Source: an uncultured Anaerolineae bacterium
GTDB taxonomy: Bacteria; Chloroflexota; Anaerolineae; Anaerolineales; Villigracilaceae
Reading direction: 5' to 3'
Assembly: GCA_903854805.1 (NCBI GenBank)
Contig: CAINXK010000002.1
Coordinates: forward strand, 1 to 45,483
Length of the DNA: 45,483 nt
Part shown: positions 18,242-25,911 of the stretch, piece by piece
Layout: the number at the start of each line of letters is the position of its first letter
How positions within the stretch are numbered: the first letter of the stretch is position 1
The notes under the pieces: generated by a model
What the model saw: the letters and a program-made list of their open reading frames with translations, nothing else
Database searches by the model: none
What the model was told of the DNA's origin: nothing
Made by a program: the position numbers and the translations under genes

Positions 18242-18748
18242 TTAGTTATTTTGCGCTCCGGCATTTACCCAATCCACCAATAATTGAATTTGAGCCGGTG
18301 TCAACTTGGCGCCACGTTTGGGCATTTTCCCCGATTGAACCGATTCGATCAATTTGCTTTTCGTGGCATCGCCAGGTACGATCATTGACCCGTTCTGAGA
18401 ACCAAGCATCAAACTTGAATACGTTTTTAGATCTAATCCTTTTGATGTCTTTTGACCGCCATGGCAAGAAACACACGATACTTGCATAATTGGCATTATA
18501 GAAGCGGTAAAGCTTACTCCTAATGATGGGTTTGAACCGGAAGCGACCACGCTACTGGGATTTTTAGTGGCTGAGACCAGCGAGGATGACGAAACCGCTG
18601 TCGGCGAAACGGGCGTTAAATTCTTACTGCTCGATTGCGATACAGGTTGGCCTGCTGGAGAACTGGCACATGCCGTCAATAATGATGCTGCAAGAATAAT
18701 TGTGAACACAGCCATCGAGCTGAAGTGGGGTATTTTTATTGTTTTCAT
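18242..18748 (-). CDS. Monoheme cytochrome c lipoprotein
   Basis: The 168-residue protein has a lipoprotein signal with lipobox LLTAC (C27). A Ser/Thr/Pro-rich spacer (about 30-78) follows, then one cytochrome c domain with the heme site CVSCH (C92, C95, H96) and a likely distal ligand M142 in KMPKRG. The C-terminal LTPAQIQLLVDWVNAGA helix is typical of small class I cytochromes. It should be membrane-tethered outside the cytoplasm and carry electrons, but no oxidase or reductase gene is nearby, so the partner is unknown. AAAGGA precedes the start. Confidence 0.85.
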   Translation of the reverse strand: MKTIKIPHFSSMAVFTIILAASLLTACASSPAGQPVSQSSSKNLTPVSPTAVSSSSLVSATKNPSSVVASGSNPSLGVSFTASIMPIMQVSCVSCHGGQKTSKGLDLKTYSSLMLGSQNGSMIVPGDATKSKLIESVQSGKMPKRGAKLTPAQIQLLVDWVNAGAQNN

Positions 18749-18811
18749 TTAGTCCTTTATCCAAATTTTTAGTTTTCTTACTATATCTGACCAAGATGAA
18801 TAAGCGATGAA

Positions 18812-18842
18812 AAAGGCCTTTCGAGTTCCACGAAAGGCCTTT
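18812..18842 (-). terminator. Terminator of the aminotransferase-pckA operon
   Basis: A 12-bp perfect stem (18812-18823 with 18831-18842), with AGGCCT at its core, is followed on the minus strand by TTTTTC. It lies 18 nt beyond the pckA stop. Confidence 0.85.
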
Positions 18843-18859
18843 CAAGTTTTCAGTTACTT

Positions 18860-20509
18860 CTATTTTGTTTTCGGTCCAGCCAGGATTAAACCAGGAGGAA
18901 CACCATCAGAAAATTTCGCGAAATTCTGCGTAAAACGCATAGCCAAATCCAAATAACGGCGATCATATTCGTCTCGACTTGGCCAGGATGTCCAGGGTTC
19001 GAGAACATCGTCAGGAACATCTGGACAATGTTTTGGAACTTTAAACCCAAAGACCGGATCGGTGTAGTAATCAACATCAGACAAATTACCCGAGAGAGCT
19101 GCGTTTAGTAAATTACGTGTATGTCGTATACTTATCCGCTTACCTACTCCGTAAGGTCCACCTACCCAACCAGTGTTCACCAACCAGCAAGTTACTCCGT
19201 AACGTTCAAGTTTGTTTTTGAATAACTCAGCATATTTATAAGGATGATGCACCATAAAGGGCCCGCCAAAACAAGCCGAAAAAGTAATTTCAGGTTCTTT
19301 ACCAAGACCGACCTCAGTTCCAGCGATCTTTGATGTGTATCCTGAAATAAACTGATAAATTGCTTGATTTGATGTAAGTCTGGCTATAGGGGGGAAAACG
19401 CCACTTGCGTCACAAGTCAGCAATATTATGTTTTTCGGATGCCCTGCTCTTTTTTCCGGAACAGCATTCTCGATAAATTCCAATGGATACGAAGCGCGCG
19501 TATTTTCGGTGATTGAATCGTCGTTCAAATCGATAAAGCGCGACACCGGGTCAAAAGCAACATTCTCCAGAATTGTTCCATATTTCTGGGTTGTGGCATA
19601 GATTTCTGGTTCTGCCGTAGCCGATAGCCCAATTACCTTGGCGTAACAACCGCCCTCAAAATTAAAAACACCTTCATCACTCCAACCATGCTCATCATCA
19701 CCAATCAATCGGCGCGTTGGGTCAGCCGATAAAGTAGTTTTCCCTGTACCAGAAAGACCAAAAAACAAAGCCACATCGTTTGAATCGTTCGGACTAACGT
19801 TTGCCGAACAGTGCATTGGTAATATGCCTTTTAGCGGAAGCAGATAATTTAGTATAGTAAACACAGACTTCTTGATTTCGCCCGCATAAGCAGTATTCCC
19901 AATAATAGCCAATTTTTTCTCGAACGAAATGCAAATGAAGGTCTCACTGGCAGTATTATCCAGGGCAGGCATGCCTTTAAATGATGGCGCAGCCAAAATC
20001 GTAAATTCGGGTACAAACCGTTTGTACTCATCCAACGATCGTGGAAGAATAAACATATTACGCACAAACATACTGTGCCAGGCTAATTCGGTCACGATAC
20101 GCACTGGCAAGCGATAATTTTGATCAGCCCCAGCATATACATCTTGGACAAATACATCTCGACCTTGCAAAAATCCCAGCATCCGAGCATAGAGTGCATC
20201 AAATTTTCCAGATTCGAATGGTCTATTGTAAACACCCCACCAAACATTACCTTCAGAATCCGTTTCGCGTACCACAAATTTATCATTGGCAGATCTCGCG
20301 GTGTGCTTTCCTGTGTTTGTTAAAAATGGTCCGCCCACTGCAGTAACACCCTCACCCCGAAAAACAGCCTCCTCGTGTAATACTTCACTTGGTAAGTTCC
20401 AATAAGCCAGCCGCAAATTCCCAACACCATGATTGCTCAGGTTATATTCTGCTTTACGAACTTGGGCAATACTTTCTCCTGGGGTTTTAATATTCAAAAA
20501 ATTTATCAT
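18860..20509 (-). CDS. pckA: Phosphoenolpyruvate carboxykinase (ATP)
   Basis: PckA interconverts oxaloacetate and phosphoenolpyruvate with ATP, normally serving gluconeogenesis. The 549-residue protein has the P-loop GLSGTGKTT (251-259), the metal-binding DDEHGW (271-276) and the RISIRHTRN segment near the C-terminus. All are typical of the ATP-dependent type rather than the GTP type. AGGAGGT gives a strong ribosome site. It lies 10 nt behind an aspartate-type aminotransferase, which could supply oxaloacetate from aspartate, so the pair forms an aspartate-to-PEP route. The operon is preceded by a structured leader described separately. Confidence 0.96.
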   Translation of the reverse strand: MINFLNIKTPGESIAQVRKAEYNLSNHGVGNLRLAYWNLPSEVLHEEAVFRGEGVTAVGGPFLTNTGKHTARSANDKFVVRETDSEGNVWWGVYNRPFESGKFDALYARMLGFLQGRDVFVQDVYAGADQNYRLPVRIVTELAWHSMFVRNMFILPRSLDEYKRFVPEFTILAAPSFKGMPALDNTASETFICISFEKKLAIIGNTAYAGEIKKSVFTILNYLLPLKGILPMHCSANVSPNDSNDVALFFGLSGTGKTTLSADPTRRLIGDDEHGWSDEGVFNFEGGCYAKVIGLSATAEPEIYATTQKYGTILENVAFDPVSRFIDLNDDSITENTRASYPLEFIENAVPEKRAGHPKNIILLTCDASGVFPPIARLTSNQAIYQFISGYTSKIAGTEVGLGKEPEITFSACFGGPFMVHHPYKYAELFKNKLERYGVTCWLVNTGWVGGPYGVGKRISIRHTRNLLNAALSGNLSDVDYYTDPVFGFKVPKHCPDVPDDVLEPWTSWPSRDEYDRRYLDLAMRFTQNFAKFSDGVPPGLILAGPKTK

Positions 20510-20519
20510 TTTCTACCTC

Positions 20520-21737
20520 CTACAACCAATCCCGAATCATTTTCTTATCACCAATATAGATTTCATTAGATGATGTCGGATCAAGTGCCCATTTAATTCG
20601 AGCTATCCCTTCAGTTACATCTTTAACCGTACCAGAAATCGAGAGACGTATGTGACCTTCCATGCCAAATTCCCGCCCTGGGACCGTTACAACCAGGGCT
20701 TTTTTTAGCAAAAACCTTGAGAGTTCGACAGAATTACTATTGAAAGCTCGAAAATCCGGCAAAGCATAAAAAGTGCCATCTGGTTTGATCAAACGAACAC
20801 CATTGAATGATTTTATTTCCTGCAACAGGACTGCCCGATTATTTTCAACTTGTAGCCTGAGTGCTTCCACTACGGACTGTAGACCATTCAAAGCCCCTTC
20901 TGCTGCAGCTTGACTTACCGGGGAAACCCCGGATGTAATTTGTGCGGTGACATTCGTCATTACCCGGACGAGTTCCCTGGGGGCTATCACCCAGCCAACC
21001 CGAAAACCGGTCATACCATAGACTTTGGCCACTCCATTTACGACAATGACTCGTGAACTTTCAACATCCCTCTTGGTAAAGTCATAAGCAGGATAAGCAA
21101 CCTTTCGATCAAATACAAGTTTGTGATAGATATCATCACAAATCATAAATATACCTTTCTGTTCACAAAAGGCAGTAATTTTTTCGATTAGCTCTGGGGG
21201 ATAGACAGCGCCAGATGGATTATTCGGATTATTGATAATAATCGCTCTGGTATAACTGGTTGTTGCTCTTTCAATCTCCGCGAAGGAAGGAATAAAGGTT
21301 CCATCACCCGGAGTTACAATAACAGGTTTGCCATAACACATTTTTATAATTTCCGGATAGGAAACCCAATACGGTGCAAGCACTATTACTTCATCTTGTG
21401 GGTTAATAATGGAAAAGAATATATTAAAAATTGACTGTTTCGCTCCATTTGTAATGATCACATTCTCTGGAGCAACCAAACGATTATAATTTTCCTCTGT
21501 ATAATGAATGACTGCCTTCTTGAGCGATGGCACCCCATCAGCAGGGGTATATTTCACTTCGCCACTGGTCAATTTCGCCGCTGAAGTCAGGATTGCAGCA
21601 AGCGGGGTTTTGTTTTTGGGCTCTCCAATTCCCAGATGGATTACGGCTTCGCCGCGCTCTCGCAATAAACGAGCTTCCTCATTCAATGCCAGCGTCGGAG
21701 ATTCTGCTATTTCGGTTGCAAGTTTACTTAGTTTCAT
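20520..21737 (-). CDS. Aspartate-type aminotransferase
   Basis: This is a 405-residue class I aminotransferase. The PLP lysine is K238 in VNGVAKVYGMTGFRVGWV, NNPNNPSG lies at about 169-176, and CDDIYHKL at 200-207 holds the cofactor aspartate. It resembles the aspartate/prephenate aminotransferase group. Because the next gene is pckA, conversion of aspartate to oxaloacetate is the most sensible role. An aromatic substrate is not excluded, and the Trp/Tyr-rich leader ORF upstream would suit one. The tail beyond about residue 388 extends the usual domain slightly. AAGGAG precedes the start. Confidence 0.88.
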   Translation of the reverse strand: MKLSKLATEIAESPTLALNEEARLLRERGEAVIHLGIGEPKNKTPLAAILTSAAKLTSGEVKYTPADGVPSLKKAVIHYTEENYNRLVAPENVIITNGAKQSIFNIFFSIINPQDEVIVLAPYWVSYPEIIKMCYGKPVIVTPGDGTFIPSFAEIERATTSYTRAIIINNPNNPSGAVYPPELIEKITAFCEQKGIFMICDDIYHKLVFDRKVAYPAYDFTKRDVESSRVIVVNGVAKVYGMTGFRVGWVIAPRELVRVMTNVTAQITSGVSPVSQAAAEGALNGLQSVVEALRLQVENNRAVLLQEIKSFNGVRLIKPDGTFYALPDFRAFNSNSVELSRFLLKKALVVTVPGREFGMEGHIRLSISGTVKDVTEGIARIKWALDPTSSNEIYIGDKKMIRDWL

Positions 21738-21796
21738 GAATTCTCCTTAATCTAATTCCCAACTCGGAAATTATGCGATCGCAGATTAAATCAAAA

Positions 21797-21818
21797 GGTC
21801 AGCAGAAATCTGCTGACC
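21797..21818 (-). terminator. Leader terminator hairpin upstream of aminotransferase-pckA
   Basis: A 10-bp perfect stem (GGTCAGCAGA with TCTGCTGACC, 2-nt top) is followed on the minus strand by TTTTGATTT. It lies after a -10 box and 60 nt before the aminotransferase start, the position expected for an attenuator. It could also simply end readthrough from fabD. Confidence 0.6.
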
Positions 21819-21879
21819 AGGTATAGTACACCCACCGCCAAAGGGCGCTGACAAACGAGTTGTCAGGTAATGCAATCAT
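21799..21879 (-). CDS. Putative Trp/Tyr-rich leader peptide
   Basis: This is a 26-codon ORF read from an ATG placed six bases after a perfect TATAAT, so it would be leaderless. Residues 14-21 are LWRWVYYTW-like: W14, W16, Y18, Y19 and W21, with F9 and F25 elsewhere. Three Trp and two Tyr in 26 residues is far above the usual content. Its stop codon lies inside the 3' arm of the terminator hairpin. This resembles amino-acid-sensing leader peptides of biosynthetic operons, but the geometry is not the classical trp one. The ORF is short and could be chance, so it is tentative. Confidence 0.4.
   Translation of the reverse strand: MIALPDNSFVSALWRWVYYTWSADFC
21848..21866 (-). other. Upstream leader hairpin
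   Basis: A 7-bp perfect stem, CTGACAA with TTGTCAG around a 5-nt loop, falls within codons 5-11 of the leader ORF. Its GTCAG/CTGAC core is shared with the terminator hairpin at 21797-21818, so the two stems could exchange strands. Confidence 0.5.
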
Positions 21880-21885
21880 AATTAA

Positions 21886-21891
21886 ATTATA
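21886..21891 (-). promoter_or_regulatory. -10 box of the aminotransferase-pckA leader
   Basis: A perfect TATAAT on the minus strand predicts a transcript start near 21879 and a leader of about 142 nt. No good -35 box is seen (GTGACT at 20-bp spacing is the nearest). The remaining sequence up to the fabD stop at 22013 shows no other feature. Confidence 0.5.
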
Positions 21892-22012
21892 CTATGGCAT
21901 CTCCGTTTCGCAGTCACGTAGTGTCACGATTTTTCCAGCGAAAATGTAACCAAAATATAAAATCATGGCGAAAAAAACCGAGCTTCTCATTAGAAAATCA
22001 ATGCTATAGAAT

Positions 22013-22951
22013 CTATTTTTTTACTTCAAAATCGGCGGGAGAACCAATGGAAATAATTATTGGGCCTTCAACGATCCTCTTTACAAGTCCACCCAGGACA
22101 GCACCAGGCCCAAATTCAACAAAGGTCGTCACACCCTGAGATGCCATCCATCTGACCGACTCGGTCCAACGAACACGCGATTGCATCTGGGCTGATACAT
22201 CTCCTCGCAAACCATCCGCAGTATAAATCGGCCCAGCGGAAACATTACCAACGATTGGAATAACAATATCAGAAAATATAGCTGACCGGATAGCGTCGTC
22301 CCATTCCGCCTGTATTAAATCCATCAAAGGGGAGTGAGCTGCGATGCTTACAGCCAATGGCAATGCACGCTTTGCTCCAGCAGATTTTGCCCCTACTAGC
22401 GCACGCTCCAGAGCTGATTTTTGCCCAGAAATAACAACCTGACCTGGGCAGTTATCATTAGCCACCTGCACGATTTCGGTCACCGAACTTGCTTCCACAC
22501 AAACTTTGTCCAATGTCGGAATATCGACTCCAAGAATGGCAGCCATTCCCCCCGGATTAATTTCGCCGGCACGCTTCATGAGCTCGCCTCGCTTCCGGAC
22601 GAGTCGTAGCCCATCAGCAAAAGAAATTCCCCCTGCCGCAGCAATGGCAGATAATTGCCCCAGGGAATGTCCAGCCAATAATAACGGGTGCGTATCCTGC
22701 GAAAGCGATTGAAATACCTTGTATGCTGCGAAAGAATGAATAAATAAAGCAGGCTGGGTATTAAATGTGTCATTTAATTCCAAATCAGGACCGTCCCACA
22801 TAATCTTTGAAAACGGTATTCCAAGCACCGAATCTGCTTCCGAAAATACATCCCTGGCAATTGAAAAGGTGTCGTACAATCCCTTACCCATACCCACAAC
22901 TTGTGAGCCTTGTCCCGGGAACAAGAAAGCGGTGTTCTTTACTTCTACCAT
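22013..22951 (-). CDS. fabD: Malonyl-CoA:ACP transacylase
   Basis: FabD loads malonyl groups onto acyl carrier protein for fatty acid synthesis. The 312-residue protein starts with FLFPGQGSQ (GQGSQ at 13-17). It has the nucleophile S96 in GHSLGQLSA, a catalytic histidine in AVSIAAHSPLM, and the GQVVISG and VEFGPGAVLGGL segments. Start 22951 is chosen because AAGGAG stands 9 nt upstream; a GTG nine bases earlier overlaps that site. No acpP or fabH lies beside it here. A terminator at 23023-23063 separates it from rpmF upstream, although rpmF-fab linkage is common in bacteria. Confidence 0.95.
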   Translation of the reverse strand: MVEVKNTAFLFPGQGSQVVGMGKGLYDTFSIARDVFSEADSVLGIPFSKIMWDGPDLELNDTFNTQPALFIHSFAAYKVFQSLSQDTHPLLLAGHSLGQLSAIAAAGGISFADGLRLVRKRGELMKRAGEINPGGMAAILGVDIPTLDKVCVEASSVTEIVQVANDNCPGQVVISGQKSALERALVGAKSAGAKRALPLAVSIAAHSPLMDLIQAEWDDAIRSAIFSDIVIPIVGNVSAGPIYTADGLRGDVSAQMQSRVRWTESVRWMASQGVTTFVEFGPGAVLGGLVKRIVEGPIIISIGSPADFEVKK

Positions 22952-23022
22952 CGTCCACACTCCTTAATATTTCTTATTTTATCAATTCAACTTCACGGTC
23001 GTGTTGCACATATCACCAACTT

Positions 23023-23063
23023 AAACACAAACGCGCCGTGTTGGTCACGGCGCGTTTGTGTTT
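23023..23063 (-). terminator. Terminator directly behind rpmF
   Basis: An 18-bp perfect stem (23023-23040 with 23046-23063) has a GC-rich core and ACCAA loop on the minus strand. It begins 2 nt after the rpmF stop. On the minus strand only three T follow, while the plus strand carries a longer T run. Confidence 0.75.
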
Positions 23064-23065
23064 TT

Positions 23066-23260
23066 TTAGGACTTCTTTTCTTTTTCAATGACGATTACTT
23101 CACGACCCTTGTAGTGCCCGCACTTTGGGCAAACCACATGTGGTAATCGCATCTGTCCGCAGTTAGGACAGGTCGTCAAATTAATCGGTTGAAGTGCATC
23201 ATGCGCCCTTCGACGATCCCGGCGACCCTTTGAGTGTTTACGCTTTGGTTGTGGTGGCAT
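23066..23260 (-). CDS. rpmF: 50S ribosomal protein L32
   Basis: The 64-residue protein is the zinc-ribbon form of L32. It has the basic N-terminus PPQPKRKHSKGRRDRRRAHD, then CPNCG and CPKCG pairs that would bind one zinc. L32 sits in the large subunit near the peptidyl transferase region. The gene has its own near-perfect promoter at 23321-23349 and is closed by a strong hairpin, so it seems monocistronic. The yceD/DUF177 gene often found upstream is absent. Confidence 0.97.
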   Translation of the reverse strand: MPPQPKRKHSKGRRDRRRAHDALQPINLTTCPNCGQMRLPHVVCPKCGHYKGREVIVIEKEKKS

Positions 23261-23320
23261 TCATTACTCCTTTTACGATTGCATCCAGATGACTGGTTTG
23301 TTAGTTGTTTAAGCGGATGG

Positions 23321-23349
23321 ATTATAGCGGGGTTACAATATAGTGTCAA
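23321..23349 (-). promoter_or_regulatory. Consensus sigma70-type promoter of rpmF
   Basis: Minus-strand TTGACA (23344-23349), a 17-bp spacer and TATAAT (23321-23326) match the consensus at every position. Transcription should start near 23314, about 54 nt before the L32 start. Nothing else is seen in the 283-nt gap. Confidence 0.9.
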
Positions 23350-23543
23350 GCAAATGAAAAACATTTTCCGCCAATTTTGAAAAATAAATTCAAAAACCCA
23401 TTCTAGCCAAAACAACTTGGCCACCAATAACAGTCAAAACAACCAAGACGTGGGCTAAATCCCGCTTACCCATCTTGTATTCTCATTAACTATTGATATC
23501 GAAACTTTAATGCCTATCTGGTCCAGGATCCAAACCCAATTAA

Positions 23544-23915
23544 CTATTTTGCATAATCATAGTTTAACTGAATACTCGGGGTTAGATCAACAACATCACC
23601 CTTAACAAGCTGCCGGACAGTTATCAGCGTAACAGCCTTGCCCTTATGGTTAACGCCATTGTATTGACCAGTAAGTCCGGTTTGATTAATGAACTCGCCC
23701 CCTTTGGCCCGATAGGCCAAAGGAACTTCATCCTCAGGAAAAATTGCATTGTATGGACATTCAGGAACGCAAGCGCCACAATCGATACATGAACCCGGAT
23801 CTATAAAATAAGTCGGTTGTTTATCAACTGGATTACCAGGACTAATACACTCCACCGGGCACACTTCCACGCAACCGCCATCGCGCAGACACAAACTGGT
23901 GATAATATGTGACAT
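23544..23915 (-). CDS. Ferredoxin with two iron-sulfur clusters
   Basis: The 123-residue protein has two cysteine sets. One is C9, C15, C19 and C23 in the segment ending CVEVCPVECI. The other is C43, C46, C49 and C53 in CIDCGACVPECP. These fit two [4Fe-4S] clusters, although the first set has unusual CX5C spacing. A C-terminal extension (about 60-123) lacks cysteine. The start is set by AAGGAG before ATG 23915; the longer frame to 24068 runs into sodA. It follows sodA on the same strand after a terminator. Its redox partner is unknown. Confidence 0.88.
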   Translation of the reverse strand: MSHIITSLCLRDGGCVEVCPVECISPGNPVDKQPTYFIDPGSCIDCGACVPECPYNAIFPEDEVPLAYRAKGGEFINQTGLTGQYNGVNHKGKAVTLITVRQLVKGDVVDLTPSIQLNYDYAK

Positions 23916-23966
23916 GACAACACTCCTTATAGAAATAGTTTTCCATGATTCGGATTGAGGATATAA

Positions 23967-24001
23967 AAACAGTGACGACAATTTATTAGTCGTCACTGTT
24001 T
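23967..24001 (-). terminator. Terminator of sodA
   Basis: A 13-bp perfect stem (23967-23979 with 23989-24001) ends on the minus strand in TTTTTAT, 19 nt after the sodA stop. Some readthrough into the ferredoxin gene is possible because no separate ferredoxin promoter is obvious. Confidence 0.85.
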
Positions 24002-24019
24002 GATAAAAGTTACTGGAAA

Positions 24020-24622
24020 TTATTTTCCAAAACGTCTGGCGACATCTTCCCAATTTATTATATTCCACCAGGCAGAAACATATTCTGCGCGGCGATTCTG
24101 ATACTTAAGATAATAAGCATGTTCCCAAACATCCAGACCTGCAAGAGGTGTTAAACCATCAGTCAAAGGATTGTCCTGGTTTGCGGTAGAGACAACAGCT
24201 AACTTGTCACCTTTGACGACCAACCATGCCCAACCGGAACCAAAGCGACCCATTGCAGCTTTTTCAAACTCGGCTTTGAAGTTGACAAAAGAACCGAAAT
24301 CAGCAGTGATCGCACTGGCAAGTGCACCCTTGGGTTCTCCACCAGCATTTGGAGCCATAATTTGCCAAAACATATCATGGTTATAATGCCCACCACCATG
24401 ATTACGAACAGCAGTTCGGATATCTTCAGGGACTTCGTTCAGCTTTTGAACCAAATCGTTCAATGTCCAGCTGCCCAGCTCAGGATGTTTGTCCAGGGCT
24501 GCATTTAAATTTGTTACATAAGCTGCATGGTGTTTATCGTGGTGGATCGTCATGGTCTGTGCATCGACGAACGGTTCCAGTGCGTCATAACCATACGGAA
24601 GTGGTGCGAGTGTAAAAGCCAT
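24020..24622 (-). CDS. sodA: Superoxide dismutase, Mn-type by sequence
   Basis: This is a 200-residue Fe/Mn superoxide dismutase with metal ligands H27 in TIHHDKHH, a histidine in [11 protein letters not shown], and the aspartate and histidine in [10 protein letters not shown]. The GGG before HYNH and a glutamine in TANQDNPL are typical of the Mn-using branch, though cambialistic enzymes look alike. No signal peptide is present, so it protects the cytoplasm. Start 24622 is set by AAAGGAG. The frame extends upstream to 24718, but that part lies over the promoter. A clear promoter and terminator make it a single-gene unit. Confidence 0.95.
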   Translation of the reverse strand: MAFTLAPLPYGYDALEPFVDAQTMTIHHDKHHAAYVTNLNAALDKHPELGSWTLNDLVQKLNEVPEDIRTAVRNHGGGHYNHDMFWQIMAPNAGGEPKGALASAITADFGSFVNFKAEFEKAAMGRFGSGWAWLVVKGDKLAVVSTANQDNPLTDGLTPLAGLDVWEHAYYLKYQNRRAEYVSAWWNIINWEDVARRFGK

Positions 24623-24689
24623 AAGTGTCTCCTTTGAGATACGGGGTTGACTAGATTTATTAGGTACCTTACTATTTGTAAGTTTTCTT

Positions 24690-24718
24690 ATTTTAGCCCG
24701 GGCGACAGGCAGGGTCAA
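24690..24718 (-). promoter_or_regulatory. Sigma70-type promoter of sodA
   Basis: Minus-strand TTGACC (24713-24718), a 17-bp spacer and TAAAAT (24690-24695) predict a leader of about 60 nt. The leader contains a small CTTAC/GTAAG inverted repeat, a possible regulator site. Confidence 0.75.
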
Positions 24719-24779
24719 TTCACAATTCGGACGATTTCAGGTAACAAAAAGGGTGATGATGTATCACCATAGGAGAATG

Positions 24780-25736
24780 ATGTCTGAGCAGCCATCAAGA
24801 CTATTCGTGACACTGGCAATTTTGGGTGGGATTATTGCGGTCTCCACTTCCTCCATTTTTATCCGATTCGCAAATAAGGAAGCTCCATCACTTGTTATTG
24901 CGGCTTACCGGCTAACTTTCGCTATCATTATTCTCGCCCCATTAGCACTCTCGCGTTACCGAACGGAGATTCTCGCTCTCACGCGCCGCGAAAGACTACT
25001 TGGCTTGCTTTCAGGTTTTTTTCTTGCACTGCACTTCGCCACCTGGATTTCTTCACTCGAATACACAAGCGTCGCCAGCTCTGTTGTCTTGGTAACAACC
25101 ACACCATTATGGGTCGCATTATTATCGCCGATAATCCTACACGAACCAAGCGGCAAACCTGTCATGATAGGCATGCTATTGGCCCTGGTTGGTGGATGTA
25201 TTGTTGGGCTATCTGATACATGCGTCTGGCAGGTTAATCTGGTCTGCCCGCCAATTTCTACCTTTATCCACGGTACGGCCTTTTTCGGCGATTTTTTAGC
25301 CCTTTGCGGGGCATTGATGGCAGCAGGATACATAATCATCGGTCGCCGCCTGCGTGCCAGGATGTCTCTGGTGCCTTATATATTTGTTGTATATGGAATG
25401 GCAGCCCTGGTTTTGTTAATCATCCTACTTTTTTCTGGTGAACTTCTATTCGATTACTCACCAACAACCTACGCCTGGTTCCTGTTATTGGCTCTTATTC
25501 CCCAATTACTCGGCCATTCGACCTTCAATTGGGCATTAAAATATCTCCCAGCTTCTTTAGTTTCAGTTACCTTGCTGGGAGAACCGATCGGTTCAACTTT
25601 CCTCGCATACATCATCCTCAAAGAATCACCTACTTTTTTTAAAATTTTCGGGGCAGTTTTTATTTTGGCTGGGATATACATTGCATCCATCAAGCAAGGT
25701 GGAATCGCCGCAGATGAAGTTATTGTTAACGAATAA
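24780..25736 (+). CDS. DMT-superfamily transporter (EamA domains)
   Basis: This is a membrane protein of about 318 residues with ten hydrophobic segments arranged as two EamA repeats, the pattern of drug/metabolite exporters. The second repeat includes GHSTFNWALKYLPASLVSVTLLGEPIGS, a common stretch in this family. Substrate cannot be predicted; amino acids, metabolites or nucleobases are all possible. AGGAG at 24771-24775 sits before ATG 24777 and ATG 24780, and the second has the better spacing. It is divergent from sodA and closed by the hairpin at 25761. Confidence 0.88.
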   Translation: MSEQPSRLFVTLAILGGIIAVSTSSIFIRFANKEAPSLVIAAYRLTFAIIILAPLALSRYRTEILALTRRERLLGLLSGFFLALHFATWISSLEYTSVASSVVLVTTTPLWVALLSPIILHEPSGKPVMIGMLLALVGGCIVGLSDTCVWQVNLVCPPISTFIHGTAFFGDFLALCGALMAAGYIIIGRRLRARMSLVPYIFVVYGMAALVLLIILLFSGELLFDYSPTTYAWFLLLALIPQLLGHSTFNWALKYLPASLVSVTLLGEPIGSTFLAYIILKESPTFFKIFGAVFILAGIYIASIKQGGIAADEVIVNE

Positions 25737-25760
25737 TATTCACATACTTTGACGCAAAAT

Positions 25761-25797
25761 CGAAGGCACCAGTATCCTTTCGATACTGGTGCCTTCG
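25761..25797 (-). terminator. Terminator of the glgA-malQ operon
   Basis: A 16-bp perfect stem with a 5-nt loop is followed on the minus strand by ATTTTG. It lies 21 nt after the small lysine-rich ORF and also stands 24 nt after the converging transporter gene. Confidence 0.7.
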
Positions 25798-25818
25798 GTG
25801 GAAACGAGATGAGACAAA

Positions 25819-25890
25819 CTACTTTGTTACTTCTTTTTTCTTTTTCTTCTTCTTATCTTTATCTTTATTTTTTTGTTCTTTGTTAGCCAT
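25819..25890 (-). CDS. 23-residue lysine-rich peptide
   Basis: A tiny ORF starts MANKEQKNKDKD, continues with seven consecutive lysines and ends EVTK. Eleven or more of its 23 residues are lysine. An AAAGGAG ribosome site stands at ideal spacing, the ORF begins 21 nt after malQ, and the operon terminator follows, so it looks genuinely translated. No family is recognised. The charge suggests binding to nucleic acid, ribosome or a polyanion, but this is inference. The A-rich codon run (AAG and AAA) could also provoke ribosome slippage. Confidence 0.6.
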   Translation of the reverse strand: MANKEQKNKDKDKKKKKKKEVTK

Positions 25891-25911
25891 AGTATTCTCC
25901 TTTCTCGGATT

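Noticed and set aside
21774..21781. GCGATCGC octamer, also near 36032, resembling the HIP1 repeat of cyanobacteria
   Set aside because: Only two copies were noticed, and the one at 36032 is part of a terminator stem; not evidence for a repeat family.
23916..24068. Longer ferredoxin reading from 24068
   Set aside because: It runs through the sodA terminator and into sodA; AAGGAG marks 23915 as the start.
24623..24718. Longer SodA reading from 24718
   Set aside because: It covers the sodA promoter; the family N-terminus and ribosome site fit 24622.
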